DNA of 64,000 nt from Paenibacillus xylanilyticus (GTDB taxonomy: Bacteria > Bacillota > Bacilli > Paenibacillales > Paenibacillaceae), in assembly GCF_013359935.1 (NCBI RefSeq), contig NZ_JABMCB010000201.1, forward strand, positions 310,001 through 374,000. The letters are read 5' to 3'. This document shows positions 1 to 7,272 of the stretch, piece after piece. Within the stretch, counting starts at the first letter, position 1. Every line of letters begins with the position of its first letter. The notes below the pieces were generated by a model, which worked only from the letters and a program-made list of their open reading frames with translations, searched no databases and was not told where the DNA came from. Made by a program: the position numbers and the translations under genes.

Positions 1-1
1 G

Positions 2-40
2 CCCGCCCACAAGCCTGCGGACAAGCGCCTGCCGGAGTAG
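2..40 (+). CDS. C-terminal tail of a TatA/TatB-like protein (partial)
   Basis: Only the last 12 codons are inside the window, reading PAHKPADKRLPE and then TAG. A charged, proline- and lysine-rich tail directly before tatC is typical of the hydrophilic C-terminus of TatA/TatB, the pore-forming partner of TatC. The identification rests on position and composition; no domain is visible. It could be any gene that ends here. Confidence 0.45.
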   Translation, partial: PAHKPADKRLPE

Positions 41-64
41 TCTTGACGGCAATGAATGAGAAAT

Positions 65-86
65 CCCTTCCTGCCGGAAGGGTTTT
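65..86 (+). terminator. Hairpin with T-run between tatA-like tail and tatC
   Basis: CCCTTCC, loop TGCC, GGAAGGG forms a perfect 7-bp stem followed by TTTTGTATTTT. It sits between the upstream stop and the tatC ribosome site, so it could act as a leaky terminator or a message-stabilising hairpin that keeps tatC expression below that of tatA. Confidence 0.55.
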
Positions 87-118
87 GTATTTTAAGCTGG
101 CAACAATGGAGGGCAGGA

Positions 119-901
119 ATGACGCAGCAGAATGAAGAAATGACCATTGCGGAACATTTGAGCGAGCTGCGCAAGCGGCTGATCTATGTGTTGAGCGTTT
201 TTATTTTGGGCCTGGTGGCAGGCTTTTTTGTAGCAGACCCGGTGTACCGTTATTTGACCAAAGCAGAATCGGCTCAGGGTTTTGTGCTGCATGCTTTCTC
301 TTTCTGGGATGGAATTGGAATCTACATGAAGATTGCCGGGTTGTTTTCCTTAATTATTACATTGCCGTTTACAGTATTTCAGATTTGGAAGTTTGTCAGT
401 CCAGGCTTGAGACCGCGTGAGCGAAAAGCCACGTTGAAGTATGTGCCTTATGTATTTCTGTTATTTCTGGTTGGACTGGCCTTTGCGTACTATGTGGTGT
501 TTCCGATGGCACTTGCCTTTACATCTACGATTACGGAAAAGATGGGGCTTGTGGAGACGTACGGGATGAAGCAGTACTTCAGTTTCCTGTTTGGCATTGT
601 GCTGCCGGTATCGCTGTTATTCGAGCTTCCGCTGCTCATCATGTTCCTGACAGGGTTGCGAATATTGAATCCGATCAGGCTTCGCAAAATGCGCCGGGTA
701 GCCTATTTTGTCCTTATTTTTATCGCAGTGGTCGTGACACCGCCGGATTTCATATCCGATCTGCTCGTCATGATTCCCTTACTGCTTTTGTATGAAATCA
801 GTGTGTTTCTGTCCGCCATTGTATATCGCAAGCAACTTGCAGCCGATGAAGCGGCAGAGTCCCGATATGTTCGTGCCAAAAATGAGCAGAGCGCAGGTTA
901 A
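119..901 (+). CDS. tatC: Sec-independent protein translocase subunit TatC
   Basis: Membrane receptor of the twin-arginine translocase, which exports folded proteins with RR signal peptides. The 260-residue product begins MTQQNEEMTIAEHLSELRKR; the HLxELRxR motif is the TatC signature for signal-peptide binding at the cytoplasmic N-terminus. Further family marks are the FxxWKFVSPGLxxxERK region and about six hydrophobic segments, ending in a basic and acidic tail. The start at 119 is chosen because GGAGGG lies 5-10 bases upstream and homologues begin here; an in-frame ATG at 56 lacks a ribosome site and precedes the hairpin. The gene follows a probable tatA end, as in two-gene Bacillales tat operons. 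Confidence 0.95.
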   Translation: MTQQNEEMTIAEHLSELRKRLIYVLSVFILGLVAGFFVADPVYRYLTKAESAQGFVLHAFSFWDGIGIYMKIAGLFSLIITLPFTVFQIWKFVSPGLRPRERKATLKYVPYVFLLFLVGLAFAYYVVFPMALAFTSTITEKMGLVETYGMKQYFSFLFGIVLPVSLLFELPLLIMFLTGLRILNPIRLRKMRRVAYFVLIFIAVVVTPPDFISDLLVMIPLLLLYEISVFLSAIVYRKQLAADEAAESRYVRAKNEQSAG

Positions 902-1172
902 GAGGCATTTTCCTGTGCTCTTATTCTTATCTTCTTTTAGACAGGATGCTTACATTGTACTGAGATTTTGGTGTATTAGTTCTGGGACAGGCAGGCATAT
1001 TTTGTCCAGCAATGGATACAATGGAGAAGGGCAATCTGCTGGTTCGGTTGTAGGGTTCACTTGTGGCTCTGAACCGGGGGCTATTCAACAAGGGATACAG
1101 TACTTAAGCACGTCATTTCGGTGTCCTGATGTTAATGCAGCGTAAATTCTCATATGAATTCATGAAAAGGAC
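902..1172. other. Intergenic stretch, no gene seen
   Basis: The stretch between tatC and the groE promoter has a plus-strand open frame overlapping the end of tatC, but it shows no ribosome site, no recognisable motif and low-complexity composition. A 6-bp stem (GGTTCA/TGAACC) is present without a T-run. I see no supported feature. Confidence 0.6.
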
Positions 1173-1201
1173 TTGAAATCATGCTTCAAGTTGAGTATCA
1201 T
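1173..1201 (+). promoter_or_regulatory. Housekeeping (sigma-A type) promoter of groESL
   Basis: TTGAAA (1173-1178), a 17-base spacer and TATCAT (1196-1201). The predicted transcription start falls just before the CIRCE element, the usual layout of HrcA-controlled groE operons. Confidence 0.7.
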
Positions 1202-1212
1202 AAAGTTGGTTG

Positions 1213-1239
1213 TTAGCACTAAACACTGTCGAGTGCTAA
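1213..1239 (+). promoter_or_regulatory. CIRCE operator (HrcA binding site)
   Basis: TTAGCACTA, nine bases, GAGTGCTAA: the inverted repeat bound by the heat-shock repressor HrcA. The right arm is perfect; the left arm ends in A instead of the consensus C, giving one mismatch in the palindrome. It lies between the promoter and groES, where HrcA blocks transcription until heat stress titrates GroEL. The hrcA gene is not in this window. Confidence 0.92.
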
Positions 1240-1298
1240 TACATATGGCTACAACCTACAATGCAACGTTATATAATTTCAAAAGGAGGCTATTTTTC

Positions 1299-1580
1299 AT
1301 GATCAGACCTTTAGGTGAACGCGTATTGGTAGAACCACTGGAGCAAGAGCAAACAACTTCTTTCGGGATCGTACTTCCGGACTCTGCTAAAGAAAAACCG
1401 CAAGAGGGCAAAATTATTGCCGTTGGAGCGGGTGCACTGAAAGACGGCGTACGTGTAGCTCTGGAAGTGAAAGAAGGAGACCGCGTAATCTTCTCCAAAT
1501 ATGCCGGAACAGAAATCAAATTCGAAGGTAAAGAATATTTGATTATGAAAGAGAGCGATATCCACGCGATTCTCGACTAA
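1299..1580 (+). CDS. groES: Co-chaperonin GroES (Hsp10)
   Basis: Heptameric lid of the GroEL folding chamber. The 93-residue protein starts MIRPLGERVLVEPLEQEQ and has the mobile loop (TTSFGIVLPDSAKEKPQ) that docks on GroEL, then the GKIIAVGAG and GDRVIFSKYAGTEIK strands and the terminal ILD. Length matches the family. The start at 1299 follows AAAAGGAGG by 9-10 bases; an earlier in-frame ATG would add an unsupported extension that overlaps the promoter and CIRCE. First gene of the groESL operon, regulated through CIRCE. Confidence 0.97.
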   Translation: MIRPLGERVLVEPLEQEQTTSFGIVLPDSAKEKPQEGKIIAVGAGALKDGVRVALEVKEGDRVIFSKYAGTEIKFEGKEYLIMKESDIHAILD

Positions 1581-1653
1581 TTCAAATTTAATCGGTTAAC
1601 CGAACCATATAGCAATACCATTTTACACAATATACTAGGGAGGTTTTCTTACC

Positions 1654-3285
1654 ATGGCTAAAGACATTAAATTTAGTGAAGACGCTCGTCGCTCCATGCT
1701 TCGCGGTGTGGACGCATTGGCTAACGCAGTAAAAGTAACACTCGGTCCTAAAGGCCGTAACGTGGTTCTGGAGAAAAAATTCGGAAGCCCGCTCATCACG
1801 AATGACGGTGTTACCATTGCAAAAGAAATCGAACTGGAAGATGCATTCGAAAACATGGGTGCACAACTGGTTAAAGAAGTAGCAACCAAAACCAACGATG
1901 TTGCCGGTGACGGTACGACAACAGCTACTGTACTCGCTCAAGCGCTGATCACAGAAGGTCTGAAAAACGTAACTGCAGGCGCCAGCCCAATCGGTATCCG
2001 TAAAGGGATCGACAAAGCGGTAAAAGCGGCTGTTGCTGAGCTGCAATCCATCTCCAAACCGGTTGAAACCAAACAATCCATCGCACAAGTTGCAGCAATC
2101 TCTGCAGCTGACGAAGAAGTAGGCGAACTGATCGCTGAAGCTATGGAAAAAGTGGGTAAAGACGGCGTTATCACTGTTGAAGAATCCCGTGGATTCGCAA
2201 CAGAGCTGGAAGTGGTTGAAGGTATGCAATTCGACCGCGGTTACATCTCTCCATACATGATCACGGACACGGACAAAATGGAAGCTGTTCTGGACAACCC
2301 GTACATCCTGATCACAGACAAAAAAATCTCCAGCACACAGGACATCCTGCCATTGCTTGAGAAAATCGTACAACAAGGCAAACCGCTCGTACTGATCGCT
2401 GAAGATATCGAAGGCGAAGCGCTGGCGATGCTGGTTGTGAACAAACTGCGTGGTACATTCAACGCTGTAGCTGTTAAAGCTCCAGGCTTTGGTGACCGTC
2501 GTAAAGCAATGCTGCAAGATATCGCTGCCCTGACTGGTGGCCAAGTAATCACGGAAGAACTGGGTCTGGACCTGAAATCCGCTGTTGTGGAACAACTGGG
2601 TACAGCTCGTCAAATCCGTGTAACCAAAGAAAACACAATCATCGTTGACGGTGCTGGTAACAAATCCGATATCGATGCACGTGTTAGCCAAATCCGTACA
2701 CAACTGGAAGAAACAACTTCCGAGTTCGACAAAGAAAAACTGCAAGAGCGTCTGGCTAAATTGTCCGGCGGCGTAGCAGTAATCAAAGTCGGTGCGGCTA
2801 CTGAAACAGAATTGAAAGAACGCAAACTGCGCATCGAAGATGCCCTGAACGCAACTCGCGCTGCGGTTGAAGAAGGTATCGTATCCGGTGGTGGTACAGC
2901 GCTTATGAACGTATATCACGCGGTTGCAGGTGTAAGCCTGTCCGGCGATGAGCAAACAGGCGTGAACATTGTCCTGCGCGCTCTGGAAGCTCCAATCCGC
3001 ACGATCGCGGCTAACGCTGGCGAAGAAGGTTCCGTAATCGTGGAACGTCTGAAAAAAGAACAAGTGGGCGTAGGCTTCAACGCTGCTACTGGCGAATGGG
3101 TGAACATGATTGAAGCAGGTATCGTTGACCCTGCGAAAGTAACTCGCTATGCGCTGCAAAACGCAGCTTCCGTAGCAGCTATGTTCTTGACAACTGAAGC
3201 GGTTATCGCTGACAAGCCAGAACCTGCAGGCGCTGCTGGCGCTCCTGACATGGGCGGCATGGGTGGAATGGGCGGCATGATGTAA
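1654..3285 (+). CDS. groEL: Chaperonin GroEL (Hsp60)
   Basis: ATP-driven folding chamber. The 543-residue product begins MAKDIKFSEDARRSMLRGVD and carries the ATP-binding stretches TLGPKGRNVVLEK and GDGTTTATVL, the apical hydrophobic region, and the disordered C-terminal Gly-Gly-Met repeats ending in GGMM. GGGAGG stands about 10 bases before the ATG. It follows groES by 73 bases in one operon and is closed by a terminator. The length and every landmark are standard; nothing suggests a specialised paralogue. Confidence 0.98.
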   Translation: MAKDIKFSEDARRSMLRGVDALANAVKVTLGPKGRNVVLEKKFGSPLITNDGVTIAKEIELEDAFENMGAQLVKEVATKTNDVAGDGTTTATVLAQALITEGLKNVTAGASPIGIRKGIDKAVKAAVAELQSISKPVETKQSIAQVAAISAADEEVGELIAEAMEKVGKDGVITVEESRGFATELEVVEGMQFDRGYISPYMITDTDKMEAVLDNPYILITDKKISSTQDILPLLEKIVQQGKPLVLIAEDIEGEALAMLVVNKLRGTFNAVAVKAPGFGDRRKAMLQDIAALTGGQVITEELGLDLKSAVVEQLGTARQIRVTKENTIIVDGAGNKSDIDARVSQIRTQLEETTSEFDKEKLQERLAKLSGGVAVIKVGAATETELKERKLRIEDALNATRAAVEEGIVSGGGTALMNVYHAVAGVSLSGDEQTGVNIVLRALEAPIRTIAANAGEEGSVIVERLKKEQVGVGFNAATGEWVNMIEAGIVDPAKVTRYALQNAASVAAMFLTTEAVIADKPEPAGAAGAPDMGGMGGMGGMM

Positions 3286-3340
3286 GCAAAGGTGTAAAAA
3301 CCTTGTCATACATCTAGCAACTCATATTCATGAGTAAAAG

Positions 3341-3393
3341 AAGATCCCAAGAGATGTGCACTTGTATAAGTGACCTCTTTTGGGATCTTTTTG
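3341..3393 (+). terminator. Rho-independent terminator of groESL
   Basis: AAGATCCCAA with GAG pairs with CTCTTTTGGGATCTT through a two-base bulge, followed by TTTTTG. It closes the groESL transcript. Confidence 0.85.
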
Positions 3394-3478
3394 TTTTGTT
3401 CCGTGACAAAAGGATGGGCAGGCTAAAAACGGGAAATCCAATTTGATGTACCTTTCATCTGATTTTCAGATTCACTTA

Positions 3479-3575
3479 AGGTAGCCAAGGTAAGATGAAT
3501 CTTGTAAACCCCTTCTCGTGTTAAATAGATGTGTGACTGGCCCTATCGGATTGTCCTCCGGTAGGGCATTTTTTT
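3479..3575 (+). ncRNA. Candidate small RNA, copy 1 of a two-copy family
   Basis: This stretch and 5850-5941 share a 40-base block (3500-3539 and 5871-5910) with one difference, containing the C-rich stretch AAACCCCTTCTCGTG. Upstream blocks GATTTTCAG and TTAAGGTAG lie at the same distances in both copies. Each copy ends in a strong hairpin with a T7 run; here GCCCTATCGGA pairs with TCCGGTAGGGC. The two terminator stems differ in sequence while staying paired, which argues for an RNA rather than a DNA repeat. No open frame is shared. C-rich unpaired stretches are typical of Firmicute antisense small RNAs such as RoxS/RsaE, but I cannot assign a family. The 5' end is uncertain: the conserved upstream blocks may be promoter. 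Confidence 0.6.
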
Positions 3576-3706
3576 CCTAAATTATCCTTTTGATGATATG
3601 ATATAGAATGAAATAGATGGATAGAAAAAAACTATACGATGGGGGAGGGAGGCCAGCAGTGGACGCCAGGTTGCATCCGTTGTTTTAACCGATTCAGATT
3701 AACGGA

Positions 3707-4057
3707 ATGGATCTACAAACGTATTACATTGAACAACCACCATCTCCCGTGTTAACAGCTTATATAGCGTGCTTCGGGGAATCGGGCATAACTCCTTATG
3801 CCGGTTATAACTTGACGGAAGGTGTGCCCAGCTGGGTATTACCGGATGGTTGTACGGATATCCTGATAACATACAATGCTGTCTGTGAGCAGCACTCATT
3901 TGCTTACTGTGGCAATTATACAGAGCGGAAGTTGTACGGCGAAACCCCGTTGACCGCTGCCAGAGAGCATCGAAGGAGGTTGTCCGAATTGTACAATAGA
4001 CCAACCGAGCCTTCGTTTATACTGGAATCGAGAGAATATAACATAAAGGAGACTTAA
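3707..4057 (+). pseudogene. Remnant of an AraC-type regulator N-terminal domain
   Basis: The first 60 or so residues (MDLQTYYIEQPPSPVLTAYI, then WVLPDGCTDILITYN) look like the sensor domain found before the HTH of some AraC-family regulators, where an LPDGCxDI motif is typical. After about residue 75 the frame runs into unrelated sequence (REHRRRLSELYNR) and stops at 116 residues, with no helix-turn-helix. There is no ribosome site before the ATG. It ends three bases before the DinB-like gene, which has its own good ribosome site. I read it as a decayed 5' fragment; a real short protein is less likely. Confidence 0.5.
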
Positions 4058-4060
4058 TCT

Positions 4061-4549
4061 ATGAATGGAACAATGCAAATTAGGGATCACTTGTTGGACG
4101 AACTGGAGACAGGCGTAAGAACCGGAGCGTCTCTGATTCGCCTGATTCGTCCGGAAGAATGGGCTTACCGTCCTCAGGAGAATATGCGTTCACTGGTGGA
4201 GCTGGTCCACCACTGGATCCAGATCACGGCATCAGATCTTGCCATTATGCAGGAGAAGAGTGAATCGGAAGTAGGAACGATAGAGAATAGTCTATCCGGC
4301 ATAGAGGATATTGAACAACTGGAAGCCACGTTGTGGCGCAATTTTGAAACGTACAAAGCGTATATCGTATCACTGAGCGAAGAGGATCTGTTGAACCGCT
4401 CCACCAAAGCCTTCTATATGGAACATGGACATGTACAGGTTAAATGGCAAATTGAGACGGTAACACATGTATTTCATCATCGTTCCCAGTTGTACAACTA
4501 TCTTAAGCAACAAGGGCATGAGTTAAACTTCTTCATGTTATATGCATAA
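4061..4549 (+). CDS. DinB-family (DfrA/YfiT superfamily) protein
   Basis: 162 residues with the four-helix DinB layout: an N-terminal helix (MQIRDHLLDELETGVRTGASL), a VHHWIQI helix with paired histidines near residue 50, and a C-terminal THVFHHRSQLYNYLKQQG helix with further histidines. These positions form the divalent-metal site of the family, whose members include bacillithiol- or mycothiol-dependent transferases and many proteins of unknown role. The substrate cannot be told from sequence. AAAGGAGA lies 8 bases before the ATG. It is single and followed by its own terminator. Confidence 0.8.
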   Translation: MNGTMQIRDHLLDELETGVRTGASLIRLIRPEEWAYRPQENMRSLVELVHHWIQITASDLAIMQEKSESEVGTIENSLSGIEDIEQLEATLWRNFETYKAYIVSLSEEDLLNRSTKAFYMEHGHVQVKWQIETVTHVFHHRSQLYNYLKQQGHELNFFMLYA

Positions 4550-4555
4550 TAGTGA

Positions 4556-4604
4556 GGCCCCGAAGGCAGACACTTTCTTGTGTCGCGCCCTCGGGGGCTT
4601 TTGT
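4556..4604 (+). terminator. Rho-independent terminator after the DinB-family gene
   Basis: GCCCCGA pairs with TCGGGGGC, with an inner GACAC/GTGTC helix, followed by TTTTGTGTT. Confidence 0.8.
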
Positions 4605-4728
4605 GTTATTAGTCTATACAAACTATGAAGTCTAGCAAAAATAGACGTAATTCCTCGGTCAATTTACCGTTACAATGCTAGATTTCAAACATAGAATACC
4701 GTATCAAAGCAAAAAGGAGGTGATTTCG

Positions 4729-5016
4729 ATGGCCATCCTTTTACCACAACAGTTTTACAACCTGGCTGCAAGCGTAGGGAAATCGTATTACGAGAATCTG
4801 TTTGGAGGTACAAATGCCAGCATCACGGTCAACAATTTTGGTCCTTTTCCGGTAGACCTGGTTGTAACCCGTGTCAACGCACCCGTTATAACGTATACGA
4901 TTCCTGCGGGTAACAGTCTTACGTTGTCGGTTCATTTGCTGCTCGTCGCTGCTTTGTTGACTACGGCGGCAGGTGCTTCTACAGGTACGATCCAAATCGC
5001 AACATCTGATTTCTAA
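4729..5016 (+). CDS. Small beta-rich protein, possibly spore-surface related
   Basis: 95 residues starting MAILLPQQFYNLAASVGKSY. The start is set by a textbook AAAAAGGAGGTGATTTCG upstream; a longer frame from 4675 has no such site. The body alternates hydrophobic and small residues (NASITVNNFGPFPVDLVVTR, then YTIPAGNSLTLSV) and ends STGTIQIATSDF, as expected of one beta-sandwich. There is no signal peptide and no cysteine. The IPAGNSxxLSV and STGTxxI pattern resembles small Bacillales spore appendage (DUF3992/Ena-like) proteins, but this is a resemblance by eye only. Otherwise it is an unknown protein. Confidence 0.65.
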   Translation: MAILLPQQFYNLAASVGKSYYENLFGGTNASITVNNFGPFPVDLVVTRVNAPVITYTIPAGNSLTLSVHLLLVAALLTTAAGASTGTIQIATSDF

Positions 5017-5037
5017 TTGATGCAGCATGCTTTGATG

Positions 5038-5077
5038 AGCTCCTTGCCCGACATGATGTGGGCAAGGGGCTTTTTTT
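5038..5077 (+). terminator. Rho-independent terminator
   Basis: GCTCCTTGCCC pairs with GGGCAAGGGGC, then T7. It closes the small beta-rich protein gene. Confidence 0.88.
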
Positions 5078-5227
5078 ATCTTTTAGAAGATCTTAGTTAT
5101 ATATATGAATATAGTCCACAGCATGCTACTCCTATATATTCCCTCGTTTTGTTTACGATGGAGGCAATTCGAGTAATTTATAGTAGAGGCATTCGGTAGG
5201 GATGCACAGAGGCAGGAGGGGTAGAAT

Positions 5228-5803
5228 ATGAATCAAACAAATGGAAGCAATATCAAGACGAGAGATACGTTTCTTGAAACGGAACGGCTCGAATTCTCTA
5301 CATGGAGCGAAGAAGACCGCCCCTTGGCTTCGGCGCTATGGGGCGATCCTGAGGTGACAAAATGGATTAGCAGGAAAGGGTTTCTGAGCGAGGATGAGAT
5401 TGAGGCCAGACTTGCACAGGAAATGGAAAGGCAGCAGGAAATGAAGGTACAGTACTGGCCTCTTTTTGATAAGGAAACAGGTGTGTTCGTGGGGTGCTGT
5501 GGATTGCGGCCTTACGCACCAGATGAAAAAATCTACGAACTGGGTGTCCACCTGACCAGGGATCACTGGGGAAAAGGATACGCACTGGAAGCATCTAAGG
5601 CGGTGATCCGCTATGCATTTGAGGAATTGGACGCCCATGTGCTCTTCGCAGGGCATCATCCTGAAAATAGCGTCTCTAGACGTCTGCTGCTGAAGCTCGG
5701 TTTTATATATAAGAACGATGAATTTAACGAACTGACTGGCAAAATGCATCCGTCCTACATTTTGACGAGATCAGACATGGAATCGTTGCACTTAAACGGT
5801 TGA
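5228..5803 (+). CDS. GNAT-family N-acetyltransferase (RimJ/RimL type)
   Basis: 191 residues with a complete GNAT fold: ETERLEFSTWSEEDRPLASALW at the N-terminus, the GVFVGCCGLRPY central strand, the YELGVHLTRDHWGKGYALEA acetyl-CoA loop (RxxWGKGYA, the Q/RxxGxG/A motif) and HPENSVSRRLLLKLGF near the end. This is the RimJ/RimL subgroup, which acetylates protein N-termini, ribosomal proteins or small amines; the acceptor cannot be predicted. AGGAGGGG lies 8 bases before the ATG. It appears monocistronic, and the second small-RNA copy follows. Confidence 0.88.
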   Translation: MNQTNGSNIKTRDTFLETERLEFSTWSEEDRPLASALWGDPEVTKWISRKGFLSEDEIEARLAQEMERQQEMKVQYWPLFDKETGVFVGCCGLRPYAPDEKIYELGVHLTRDHWGKGYALEASKAVIRYAFEELDAHVLFAGHHPENSVSRRLLLKLGFIYKNDEFNELTGKMHPSYILTRSDMESLHLNG

Positions 5804-5849
5804 TCTTCCGTTTTTCATTGTTTTTTTATTCGATTTTCAGCTTCTATTA

Positions 5850-5941
5850 AGGTAGAAGGGGTAACATATTTCTTGTAAACCCCTTCTCGTGTTAGATAGA
5901 TGTGTGACTGACCCTGCCGATATTCGGCGGGGTATTTTTTT
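5850..5941 (+). ncRNA. Candidate small RNA, copy 2 of a two-copy family
   Basis: Shares the 40-base block at 5871-5910 with copy 1 at 3500-3539, with identical spacing to the upstream GATTTTCAG (5832) and TTAAGGTAG (5847) blocks. The 3' hairpin ACCCTGCCGA/TCGGCGGGGT plus T7 is an intrinsic terminator with a sequence different from that of copy 1. Here AGAAGGGGT (5854-5862) can pair perfectly with ACCCCTTCT (5879-5887), a 9-bp stem that copy 1 cannot form in full. It is not simply the terminator of the GNAT gene, because conservation reaches some 80 bases upstream of the hairpin. Confidence 0.6.
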
Positions 5942-6012
5942 GATTTATTTTTGAAACAAACAAAAAAACAAATATAAACAAAACATAATAAAGATATATT
6001 ATGGTTTAATCA

Positions 6013-6042
6013 TTGACTAGTGAAGATAATCAAAGGTATAAT
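6013..6042 (+). promoter_or_regulatory. Sigma-A type promoter of rhaD
   Basis: TTGACT, an 18-base spacer and TATAAT. Upstream (5954-5990) is an A-rich tract with repeated AACAAA, which could be an UP element or an operator; sugar operons of this kind are often under DeoR- or AraC-type control. Confidence 0.7.
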
Positions 6043-6113
6043 GAATGTGAAAAAAGGAACTTACTATGTGCGTGAGAAGTATCATCATCTTTCAAAATGA
6101 GGAGAGAATGATC

Positions 6114-6965
6114 ATGAACGTGACCCTTACCAACGAAACGACGCAAGTGGCAGGTTGGAATATACCTTTTGTCCGTGAGATGGCAGAGATTACACAGCAT
6201 ATGTGGAAAAATGGCTGGGATGAGCGCAATGGCGGCAATGTCAGCTATCTGCTGGAAGAAGAGGAAGTCACGAGATATATCGATGTCAATCAGGTCATAC
6301 GCCGAATCAAACCGGCATTTTCGGTACATGAATTGGCAGGCAAGTACTTCATCGTGACCGCTTCGGGCAAATATTTCAAAAACGTGCTTGCTGATCCGGA
6401 GAGCAATCTGGGTTTGCTGCGTGTATCGAATGATGGACAGGAGCTGGAAGTACTGTGGGGCCTGAAGACTGGTGCGAATCCGACAAGTGAGCTGCCCACA
6501 CACTTTATGAGTCATATTGAACGTCTGAAAGTGGACCCAAACCACCGGGTAGTCATGCACAACCATGCCACTAACGTGCTGGCGATGACGTTTATCCACG
6601 AGCTGGATGAAGCGAAATTCACAAAAACCCTGTGGCAGATGTGTACAGAATGTGTGGTCGTCTTTCCGGACGGCGTAGGTATTATTCCTTGGATGGTGCC
6701 AGGGTCGAATGAGATCGGCCGTGAGACAGCGAAGAAAATGAAGGAGTATCACGCGGTCATCTGGCCGCAGCATGGGATCTTCGGGACAGGAACAACCATC
6801 GATGAGGCCTTTGGTCTCATTGAGACGATTGAGAAAGCAGCCCAGGTCTACATGCTGGTTGCGGGTCATGAGATCCGGCAGAGAATTACGGATGAACAGC
6901 TGACAACGTTGGCTCAGTCGTTCGGGGTTACCCCGCGACCAGGCATATTGGACTCGAATGTTTAG
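6114..6965 (+). CDS. rhaD: Rhamnulose-1-phosphate aldolase
   Basis: Class II zinc aldolase that splits L-rhamnulose-1-phosphate into dihydroxyacetone phosphate and L-lactaldehyde, the last step of rhamnose breakdown. The 283-residue product has RNGGNVSYLL near the N-terminus, the FIVTASGKYF phosphate-binding stretch, the zinc histidines in VMHNHATNVLAM and the distal histidine in IWPQHGIFGTG, all in RhaD order. The start at 6114 gives 8-base spacing from GAGGAGA; the ATG at 6108 is too close. It stands alone, without rhaA or rhaB beside it, so the other rhamnose genes must be elsewhere. Confidence 0.92.
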   Translation: MNVTLTNETTQVAGWNIPFVREMAEITQHMWKNGWDERNGGNVSYLLEEEEVTRYIDVNQVIRRIKPAFSVHELAGKYFIVTASGKYFKNVLADPESNLGLLRVSNDGQELEVLWGLKTGANPTSELPTHFMSHIERLKVDPNHRVVMHNHATNVLAMTFIHELDEAKFTKTLWQMCTECVVVFPDGVGIIPWMVPGSNEIGRETAKKMKEYHAVIWPQHGIFGTGTTIDEAFGLIETIEKAAQVYMLVAGHEIRQRITDEQLTTLAQSFGVTPRPGILDSNV

Positions 6966-7077
6966 CGAAGAGACAAGTAGAGATTGCGATTCTTGTGGAA
7001 GGAGCGCTCCCCGAGAAACACCTAAGAAGCTTCTAATTGGTGAGAAAAGCATAAGGAAAACATCTATACTAATAGAA

Positions 7078-7106
7078 TTGACAACTGCCCTAAACCTTGG
7101 TAAAGT
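7078..7106 (+). promoter_or_regulatory. Promoter of the 6-phospho-beta-glucosidase unit
   Basis: TTGACA, a 17-base spacer and TAAAGT. The transcript would start about 20-25 bases before the RAT-like element, the right distance for a PTS antiterminator switch. Confidence 0.7.
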
Positions 7107-7131
7107 TCTATAAAACCGCAAAATGCATTCT

Positions 7132-7211
7132 GGGAATGTTACCGATATGGGCATAACCTGAGCTGGCTTGTTTACGCTATATGTGTAGACAGGCTGGTTC
7201 GGGTTTTTTTG
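7132..7211 (+). promoter_or_regulatory. RAT-like antiterminator element overlapping a terminator (bglA leader)
   Basis: GGGAATGTTACCGATATGGG followed by CATAACCTGAGC matches the RAT pattern of the two copies at 8836 and 9979 with several changes. Its 3' half (AACCTGAGCTGGCTTG...) is also the 5' arm of a long hairpin with the stretch ending GGCTGGTTCGGGTT, paired through G-U wobbles and followed by T7. RAT folding and termination are thus mutually exclusive, as in BglG/LicT-controlled leaders. Confidence 0.7.
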
Positions 7212-7272
7212 TTGCCTTGGATCGGAAGACGTGGTTGTACATTAGTTAATGGAGCTGAAAGGAGAGTTCGGT

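Noticed and set aside
792..1145. Plus-strand frame overlapping the end of tatC
   Set aside because: No ribosome site, no motif, and composition unlike the neighbouring genes.
1588..3309. 573-codon minus-strand frame opposite groEL
   Set aside because: It is a shadow of groEL codon usage: Cys/His/Phe-rich translation, no ribosome site, no family resemblance.
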